Assembly (NCBI GenBank): GCA_900317715.1
Contig: ONHS01000011.1
Span: 1-46,468 of the forward strand
Origin: an uncultured Bacteroidales bacterium
GTDB taxonomy: Bacteria > Bacteroidota > Bacteroidia > Bacteroidales > WCHB1-69
Reading direction: 5' to 3'
Length of the DNA stretch: 46,468 nucleotides
Notes under the pieces: model-generated
Database searches by the model: none
Told to the model about the DNA's origin: nothing
Seen by the model: the letters and a program-made list of their open reading frames with translations, nothing else
Made by a program: the position numbers and the translations under genes
Shown here: in pieces, positions 41,132 through 46,468 of the stretch
Numbering within the stretch: the first letter of the stretch is position 1
Layout: every line of letters begins with the position of its first letter

Positions 41132-42076
41132 TTAGTTGAAATACAGGAACAGAAAACCAAACTCGTTATGGGTCTTTTTGTGATATTGTTTTAACTTTTC
41201 AAAAAATCGGGTTTGGGGAAATCCGATGGCGACTCTTCTACTATCGTAATTCTCATCTCTGCTTTCATTTTCGCAATGGTACAGGTAGTTATAACAGTCC
41301 TTATGGGAATATTCCATTTTTGCCACATATCTCTCAACGGGGATTTCTCCATTTAGAAAAGCATCCTTTTGAACATCAAGGAAAGAGCTGTCTGTAATAT
41401 GCCAAATACAAACGTGTCCGAAATAGTTCAATGTTCTGCCAACTCCTATGTTCCGCTCGGAAGGATAGCCGAACTGTTCAATCAACTGTTTGATGGCTTC
41501 GTAGTTTGAGCTGTCTGTTTGTCTGATGATTTCTCGTCGCTGTTGTGCTTTTTTGCTTTGGGGTCTATGAAGCAGAGAATATACGTTGCCGCTTCTTGCC
41601 ATTTGGTCTATACTATTCAATGAATCCAAAGCTCTTTTGTACGGCATATTAAGATGGCTCAAGTATTCTTTCCTGTAGTTATCCTTTTCATTTTCAATAA
41701 CATGCCATTGCTTTATTGGGAAAAATCTTGAAAAAACAGTCCTGTTGTTTTCAAATGTGGTGAATTCCGCCCCTTGTTTCAGACAGCGTTCCATCAAGAT
41801 GAACAGTGTTGCCGTGTCATCCCCAATGGCGGCACAAACCGCCGCATTGTACAAATCTTTCGTGAAGGCGTAGTCAACAATAGCTATCGCCTTTACGTAG
41901 ATACTTAACGCGTTTTGGTAGTCCTCATCCAAGATTGCTTCTTCAGCTTGCACAACCAGTTGATGGTAAGCGATATATGGTTGTTGAGGTTTTTGCGCGG
42001 ACACGACAAGAATCATCGCACAAAAGACAACGGTCAAAGCCATCGGCTGCAATATGTTTCGCTTGCGTATCATCAT
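41132..42076 (-). CDS. Secreted protein with TPR-like helices, unknown function
   Basis: With the ATG at 42076 the product has 314 residues. The signal peptide MMIRKRNILQPMALTVVFCA...VSAQ matches that of the TonB-like protein at 38787. The mature part begins with helices resembling a tetratricopeptide unit (YHQLVVQAEEAILDEDYQNALSIYVKAIA) and is otherwise Tyr/Asn-rich with no motif I recognise. The GTG at 42091 would start in the -7 element (TACTTTCG), so an ATG at 42076 or 42073 is preferred. Confidence 0.72.
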   Translation of the reverse strand: MMIRKRNILQPMALTVVFCAMILVVSAQKPQQPYIAYHQLVVQAEEAILDEDYQNALSIYVKAIAIVDYAFTKDLYNAAVCAAIGDDTATLFILMERCLKQGAEFTTFENNRTVFSRFFPIKQWHVIENEKDNYRKEYLSHLNMPYKRALDSLNSIDQMARSGNVYSLLHRPQSKKAQQRREIIRQTDSSNYEAIKQLIEQFGYPSERNIGVGRTLNYFGHVCIWHITDSSFLDVQKDAFLNGEIPVERYVAKMEYSHKDCYNYLYHCENESRDENYDSRRVAIGFPQTRFFEKLKQYHKKTHNEFGFLFLYFN

Positions 42077-42330
42077 GTCGCGAAAGTACACTTTTTTTTT
42101 TCACTACTCACAAAAATCTGCATTTCGTGCAAAAACCGCTCGACAAAAATCTGCATTTCGTGCAACGGAAACGTCACGAAGCCGGGTAAAACACTCAACT
42201 ATTGTCCTTTGCATCGTAGGACTCCATAACCTTCCTGTTGGTACGGGCGGATTCTGGTTCGCCCTTTCAGCCTACTTGTTTTTGGTATTGCATGGCATTC
42301 TGACGCTTATACCTACGAGATAGCAAGTTG
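41990..42330. repeat. Duplicated upstream and signal-peptide block, copy 2
   Basis: Matches 39660-39966 in order and orientation. It differs by an internal duplication of a 23-nt unit, ending in CTGCATTTCGTGCAA, at 42110-42132 and 42143-42165, separated by 10 nt. Its version of the 19-mer (42188-42206) has one mismatch. Confidence 0.8.
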
Positions 42331-42368
42331 CGTGTCGAAACAGTGTGCCTGATATATGGCAAAGGCGT

Positions 42369-42409
42369 GGCAAGGGTATACGCTACCCGTTTTGAACACC
42401 ACCCTTGCC
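42369..42409. terminator. Hairpin after the 42412 gene
   Basis: GGCAAGGGT (42369-42377) pairs with ACCCTTGCC (42401-42409). It starts 3 nt past the minus-strand stop at 42412; there is no T-run, so termination strength is uncertain. Confidence 0.4.
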
Positions 42410-42411
42410 CA

Positions 42412-43962
42412 TTACCAAGTGATTCGCTCCACGTGGAATTTATTGTCGTATTTGATCAGATAATAGACGGCATCGTCGTCGTTTGACAAAACTTTATGGA
42501 AAAACTCGTACTGACCTGAATAATGGGAGGTCTGGAGGTATGGGGACTTTCCTGCAGTGAAAATGGCTTTGCCATTGAAATCTCCTTGTTGTGATGTATT
42601 CGTCACCACAACACAGACATCGCCCGCTTTGTTGTTGTACAAAAGATGCCAAACTTTATTGTTTGGGGTGAAATTGTCCTTGTGGTCATTGTAAATCAAC
42701 CAAAAAGCTCCATCGTGAACAAAAACACCCGGTGCATTAAGGTTGTGGTGGTCCATATAACGATTCTCAGGTGAGGAGGTCGCTCTCGGATACGTATGAG
42801 TGTCCAGAACCTCTCCTTTGTCCGAGAGGGTTGTAATAAATAGATTGCGGGAGACATAACCCATTATTTCTTCAACGCCCCACGATCCTCCAATAGAGAC
42901 AGAGGTACCCACCTGGGTTCGGTAATTCTGCTCTCCGACCAACATCAACTTGCCGTCATCCAACTCTTTTATGTCAAAAAAATAAGGAAGATATTTCTCG
43001 GGACCGCTGTTAAGTTCAGCATATTCGTATCTATACCCGTCATTAAAAGGGAACTCGAATGAAGACTCTTCTTTCTCCACATCGCCATCCGGAGAGACAA
43101 AATAGGTGATTAATTGTCGTGAATTACGATTGTTTTGGCACGGCACCCCGCAAACCACAAATCTGCCATCTTTCAGCAGTGCTTTCCCGCAACCAAACAC
43201 GGCGTTGGTTCCAAATCCTTCTGTATAATTCCAAATATCCCCATTATTGTAAACCGAAATATGAAGAGAATCTGTCTGATGCAGGTAGGCATTATAATAA
43301 CTGCCATATTCCGCAATATATACGGCTCCTTCATTTGACAAATAGTAATTAACCTTATCGTTGATAAGCCAATGGGCGTTTTGGCGTTGGTGCCATAAAA
43401 GCTCGCCATTATTCTCAAAAACAGCAACATCCGCGACATGCGCGATTCGTTTGCTGGATTTTGGTTTCAAAATGGTCAAAATGGCGAATTTGGAACGGTC
43501 TGGGGAAAAGGTCATACTGGAAAAAGAATAATTGTTCCCTTCCAACGGTACTTGATACAAAGAGGTGAAAGGTAACTTTTTGATGGCTTTGTCAGAGACA
43601 GAAGCAGGAACAGGTGCTTTAAGGTAATCCACAGATTTTGTTTTACTGTCTATACCCTGCTTGACGGCAATCACCTGATCATCATAAAGATACGCAAAGC
43701 GACAATCCAAATCATCATCCAATTTTTGAATTTCGATGGAATGGGTGCGCTTATCGTAACGATGAATCAAAAAATCTTCGTAACCCCTTGGTATTCCAGG
43801 TTGTAGTGTCGCAAATACGATTTGGTCATCGCTTTCATCCAAAACCCATAAGCTCGCATTCCGATCCATGTTCACAGTAGGACCATTGAGGGAACTGTTT
43901 TGTGCAATGCTAAATAAAAAAAATACGCCAAGAAACAATGTTAATAGACCTGATTTTTTCAT
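42412..43962 (-). CDS. Secreted protein, possibly beta-propeller, unknown function
   Basis: A 516-residue protein with a signal peptide (MKKSGLLTLFLGVFFLFSIAQ). The rest is beta-rich with repeated motifs such as WVLDESDDQIVFATL, FSSMTFSPDRSKFAILTIL, VAVFENNGELLWHQ, FGCGKALLKDGRFVVCG and ELDDGKLMLVGEQNY, which suggests a propeller fold with six or more blades. No catalytic motif seen. ATG 43962 follows the -7 element 43987-43994; the upstream ATG at 43989 lies in it. Confidence 0.75.
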   Translation of the reverse strand: MKKSGLLTLFLGVFFLFSIAQNSSLNGPTVNMDRNASLWVLDESDDQIVFATLQPGIPRGYEDFLIHRYDKRTHSIEIQKLDDDLDCRFAYLYDDQVIAVKQGIDSKTKSVDYLKAPVPASVSDKAIKKLPFTSLYQVPLEGNNYSFSSMTFSPDRSKFAILTILKPKSSKRIAHVADVAVFENNGELLWHQRQNAHWLINDKVNYYLSNEGAVYIAEYGSYYNAYLHQTDSLHISVYNNGDIWNYTEGFGTNAVFGCGKALLKDGRFVVCGVPCQNNRNSRQLITYFVSPDGDVEKEESSFEFPFNDGYRYEYAELNSGPEKYLPYFFDIKELDDGKLMLVGEQNYRTQVGTSVSIGGSWGVEEIMGYVSRNLFITTLSDKGEVLDTHTYPRATSSPENRYMDHHNLNAPGVFVHDGAFWLIYNDHKDNFTPNNKVWHLLYNNKAGDVCVVVTNTSQQGDFNGKAIFTAGKSPYLQTSHYSGQYEFFHKVLSNDDDAVYYLIKYDNKFHVERITW

Positions 43963-43984
43963 AAAATGATATCTTGATTTGCGT

Positions 43985-44028
43985 GGCAAAAGTACATTTT
44001 TTCTATTTCAAAAAAATGTACTTTTGCC
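43985..44028. promoter_or_regulatory. Palindromic divergent promoter pair
   Basis: Arms GGCAAAAGTACATTTTTT (43985-44002) and AAAAAATGTACTTTTGCC (44011-44028) are perfect inverted repeats around 8 nt. Each arm holds a TACTTTTG -7 element, at 43987-43994 (-) for the 42412 gene and 44019-44026 (+) for the FGE-like gene. The two promoters overlap, so they probably compete. Confidence 0.6.
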
Positions 44029-44051
44029 GATTAAATTAAAAACTAACAATT

Positions 44052-44810
44052 ATGAGAAATAAACCGCTTTTTGTCGCCATTATTTCAATAATGCTGGCAT
44101 CATCAATTTACGCACAAGTTCCCACCATCGAGCTTGTCCACGTTCAAGGCGGGGAATTCCTAATGGGTTGCACGGACAAGCATTCGGACTGCTCAGTCAA
44201 CGAGGCTCCTGCCCATCCAGTAAAGTTAAACGGTTATTACATTGCTAAATATGAAGTGACACAGGAGCTTTGGATGGCAGTGATGGGCGGCAAAAATCCC
44301 TCTAAGCTCGTCGGCGACAGTCTGCCTGTCACAGGTGTCAGCTGGTATGAAGCACAGACATTCATTAGTAAATTGAACCTGCTCACAGGCAAAAAATACC
44401 GTTTGCCTACCGAAGCGGAATGGGAATACGCCGCCCGCGGTGGAGATCTTTCCAAAAATTACAAATACAGCGGTTCCAACGATTTGGAGGAGGTGGCATG
44501 GTGCAAGGAGAACAGCGAGGACAAGCCTCATGCTGTCGGCACCAAGAAGCCCAACGAATTAGGCATCTATGACATGAGCGGCAACGTGTATGAATGGTGC
44601 AGCGACGGTTTTGATCTTTACGAATGGAACTCCAGTGTGCCGCTTGAGAATCCCACTGGATATAATCTGAGCGAGACCAAGGTCTATCGTGGCGGCGGCA
44701 TGACCAGCTACTGGGATGTCTGCCGGGTTTCTGCCCGCGCCCAAAGCATCCCGAACAGATCCTTCAACCATGTCGGTTTCCGCTTGGCATTAGACGAGAG
44801 CTCCAAATAG
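44052..44810 (+). CDS. Secreted FGE-sulfatase-fold (SUMF1/EgtB/PvdO) protein
   Basis: A 252-residue protein with a signal peptide (MRNKPLFVAIISIMLASSIYAQ). The formylglycine-generating-enzyme fold is clear: GGEFLMGCTD, YYIAKYEVTQELWMAVMG, PVTGVSWYEAQTFISKLN, YRLPTEAEWEYAARGG, GIYDMSGNVYEWCSDGF and VYRGGGMTSYWDVCRVSARA...HVGFRLA. The two-Cys copper site of true FGE is not present in the final block (only one Cys, in DVCRVSAR), so sulfatase activation is unlikely. Many such secreted Bacteroidetes proteins have unknown roles, some in surface machinery (GldK-like). Confidence 0.88.
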   Translation: MRNKPLFVAIISIMLASSIYAQVPTIELVHVQGGEFLMGCTDKHSDCSVNEAPAHPVKLNGYYIAKYEVTQELWMAVMGGKNPSKLVGDSLPVTGVSWYEAQTFISKLNLLTGKKYRLPTEAEWEYAARGGDLSKNYKYSGSNDLEEVAWCKENSEDKPHAVGTKKPNELGIYDMSGNVYEWCSDGFDLYEWNSSVPLENPTGYNLSETKVYRGGGMTSYWDVCRVSARAQSIPNRSFNHVGFRLALDESSK

Positions 44811-44866
44811 TTTCTAATCTTCTCATTTTCCCATCATCCAAAAGAAAAAAATCATTTACATTAAAT

Positions 44867-45769
44867 ATGTCTATTAAAGAATCCCGCAGCATCAGCTTTA
44901 TCATCATAACCATCATTTATATCATCGCCTTCGCGATTGGATTACTTGTGTATCAAGGACTTGCCAGCACCAACTGGCACCATTTTTGGCAGCTGTTCGT
45001 CGCCGATGTGGCGGCCACGGTGGTCGTCTGGTTCTTTGGACTTCTGTTCCGCAACGTCTCAGTCTATGACCCTTATTGGAGCGTGTTTCCTCCCGTGGCC
45101 TTTCTGTTTTGGGCGTTTCACACGCAAACGTGGTCGGTGCCGGTGATCCTGTTGCTCATGGCTTCGTGGTATTGGGGATGGCGGCTGACGCGAAACTGGG
45201 CAATCACATTCAAGGGTCTGGGCCACGAGGACTGGCGTTACACCCAATACCGCAGCCTGCATCCAGTCCTATTCCACCTTCTCAACCTGTTCGGGTTGAA
45301 CCTGATGCCCACGATTGTGGTCTTTGGCGCCATGCTGCCCGGCCTGAAAATGTTTGAATGGGGATTCACATTCCAAGACGTCTTTGGATTATGTAACGAA
45401 GGAATATACACTTTGTTGGCTACCACACTCCAACTTTGCATTGGTTTCATTGTCTGCATAGCGGCGGCCACCCTCCAGCTCGTAGCGGACAAGCAGATTC
45501 ACGACTTCCGCGCCGCCAACCCGGGGCAATACTGTCATGTGGGCCTTTGGAAACATGGGCGGCACCCCAATTATTTTGGCGAAATCATGTTTTGGTGGGG
45601 TATTTGGTTGATGTATTTTGTTTTGGGCGGCATCGACTGGTTTATCTGCGGTCCGATCGCGATGACATTGCTTTTTGTATGCGTCAGTGTCCCGCTCATG
45701 GAAAAACGCCAGCTCCAGAACAAGCCGGGATACGCTGAATACCGAGAGAGAACTAGGATGTTCCTGTAA
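44867..45769 (+). CDS. DUF1295 membrane protein (steroid 5-alpha-reductase fold)
   Basis: A 300-residue protein with about seven transmembrane helices and the DUF1295 signature: YDPYWSVFPPVAFL, WGWRLTRNWAITFKGLGHEDWRY, and the C-terminal GLWKHGRHPNYFGEIMFWWGIWL with ...RTRMFL end. The last block is the NADPH-binding region of the ICMT/steroid-reductase superfamily. It may reduce or methylate a lipid; the substrate cannot be told. It lies 56 nt after the FGE-like gene, on the same strand. Confidence 0.9.
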   Translation: MSIKESRSISFIIITIIYIIAFAIGLLVYQGLASTNWHHFWQLFVADVAATVVVWFFGLLFRNVSVYDPYWSVFPPVAFLFWAFHTQTWSVPVILLLMASWYWGWRLTRNWAITFKGLGHEDWRYTQYRSLHPVLFHLLNLFGLNLMPTIVVFGAMLPGLKMFEWGFTFQDVFGLCNEGIYTLLATTLQLCIGFIVCIAAATLQLVADKQIHDFRAANPGQYCHVGLWKHGRHPNYFGEIMFWWGIWLMYFVLGGIDWFICGPIAMTLLFVCVSVPLMEKRQLQNKPGYAEYRERTRMFL

Positions 45770-45842
45770 TCTTACTCTCACCCAATCACCTTAGCAACTC
45801 CGCAACGATAGATATTTCTATTGCCTTTTGCCTAAAAAAATG

Positions 45843-45850
45843 TACTTTTG
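45843..45850 (+). promoter_or_regulatory. -7 element for hydF
   Basis: TACTTTTG matches TAnnTTTG with TTG at 45821-45823 exactly 19 nt upstream. It ends 5 nt before the ATG, so the hydF mRNA is probably leaderless. An imperfect palindrome, CGATAGA-TATT-TCTATTG (45806-45823), overlaps the -33 part. Confidence 0.6.
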
Positions 45851-45855
45851 CCGCC

Positions 45856-46468
45856 ATGAAAGGACGTAACAACAAGCCGCATATCGGCATTTTTGGAAGA
45901 AGAAACAACGGCAAGAGCTCGCTGATCAATGCCATCACGGGACAGGAGGTCGCCATTGTGGACAGCACCGCAGGCACCACCACCGACCCCGTGCGCAAAT
46001 CCATTGAAATTTTCGGCATCGGACCGTGTGTTGTCATCGACACCGCCGGCATCGACGATGTGGGCGATATCGGTGCAAAACGAGTGCAAAAATCATTGGA
46101 AGTTTTGAAAATCATTGATTTAGCCATCATTACCAATTATGAAGTCGGCATTCCCGAAAGAGAACTGATGCAACAGTTCCGCCAATTCGAACTCCCCTAC
46201 CTCATCGTCAACAACAAGTGCGACCTCAGCACTTCGCGTAAGATGGAAGTTGACGGTTGCAAAATTCTGAATATCAGTACAAAAACGCATATCGGCATTG
46301 AGGAAATGCTGCAGGAAGTCGTGCGCATCATGCCCGAGTCGGCGTACCGCACCCGCTCGCTACTCGGCGACCTCATCGGTGAGGGCGACGAAGTGCTGTT
46401 AGTAACGCCTATCGACTCGGAAGCGCCCGAAGGTCGGATGATACTCCCACAGGTACAGATGATCCGCG
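45856..46468 (+). CDS. hydF: [FeFe]-hydrogenase maturation GTPase HydF, 5' part (runs off the window)
   Basis: The first 204 residues of HydF. The GTPase domain is clear: P-loop GRRNNGKSS (14-22), switch region STAGTTTDPV, G3 DTAGIDD and G4 NNKCD. The sequence MKGRNNKPHIGIFGRRNNGK matches the family start, and IDSEAPEGRMILPQVQ opens the second domain. HydF is the scaffold on which HydE and HydG build the di-iron subcluster that is then passed to HydA. The cluster-binding C-terminus (CxHx44-53HCxxC) lies beyond the edge. It would mature the hydrogenase at 26135 and HydS at 23242. HydE and HydG are not in the window and may follow. Confidence 0.95.
   Translation, partial: MKGRNNKPHIGIFGRRNNGKSSLINAITGQEVAIVDSTAGTTTDPVRKSIEIFGIGPCVVIDTAGIDDVGDIGAKRVQKSLEVLKIIDLAIITNYEVGIPERELMQQFRQFELPYLIVNNKCDLSTSRKMEVDGCKILNISTKTHIGIEEMLQEVVRIMPESAYRTRSLLGDLIGEGDEVLLVTPIDSEAPEGRMILPQVQMIR

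Noticed and set aside
44052..44810. True formylglycine-generating enzyme (sulfatase maturase)
   Set aside because: The final block lacks the Cys pair needed for the catalytic copper site, and no sulfatase gene is nearby.

Overview
The window looks like a chromosomal segment of an obligately anaerobic, fermentative member of the Bacteroidetes, most likely Bacteroidales. Evidence: most genes that have their own leader are preceded by the Bacteroidetes -7 element TAnnTTTG and lack Shine-Dalgarno sequences; MurF and alanine racemase are fused; there is an S46 dipeptidyl-peptidase; and there are Bacteroidetes-type lipoproteins and a SurA/MoxR/histidine kinase run. I see no tRNA, rRNA or CRISPR array.

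Layout. 1-817 is AT-rich and I find no gene in it. 818-4928 (+) holds rpmH (52 codons), a SurA-like chaperone, a MoxR ATPase and a histidine kinase. 4936-16679 is mostly minus strand: small membrane protein, HAD phosphatase, pyrG, S46 peptidase, lipoprotein, murF-alr, then a second, paralogous lipoprotein. A C69 dipeptidase, a possible small RNA and a BspA-type leucine-rich-repeat protein sit between them on the plus strand. 16794-18115 is a 3'-truncated rhuM that runs into a Bcp peroxiredoxin. 18216-27565 (+) is the metabolic core: rex, adhE, an iron alcohol dehydrogenase, a thioredoxin-like [2Fe-2S] ferredoxin, a PAS-containing sensory-type [FeFe]-hydrogenase (HydS-like), a SpoIIE/PP2C-type phosphatase and a group B-type catalytic [FeFe]-hydrogenase. 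27648-32787 holds a membrane protein, an AAA/DUF4143 ATPase, a conserved unknown, a GH20 hexosaminidase and a small anchored protein. 32821-34823 is a decayed restriction-modification site (intact rhuM, gutted hsdM) between two copies of a two-hairpin repeat. nifJ (pyruvate:ferredoxin oxidoreductase) follows. 38640-42330 is repeat-rich, with a TonB-like protein, a RhuM/PLD fusion and a TPR-like secreted protein. The right end has a secreted beta-propeller-like protein, an FGE-fold protein, a DUF1295 membrane protein and the start of hydF, a maturase for the [FeFe] H-cluster.

How it fits together. Secreted peptidases supply dipeptides; PFOR makes acetyl-CoA and reduced ferredoxin; the group B hydrogenase discharges electrons as H2, and AdhE plus the second alcohol dehydrogenase dispose of NADH as ethanol. 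Rex (NADH sensing) and HydS plus phosphatase (probably H2 or redox sensing) would set the balance between the two. Two 18-bp 7-4-7 palindromes sharing the half-site TTATCGA lie at the starts of rex and adhE, and a weaker one overlaps the presumed promoter of the ferredoxin-hydS operon. These are candidate Rex operators.

The other unusual layer is repeats: GTAGAGACG palindromes, a composite double hairpin flanking the R-M relic, a ~300-bp upstream-plus-signal-peptide block shared by two genes with unrelated mature proteins, and a 19-mer that supplies the stop codon of two neighbouring genes.
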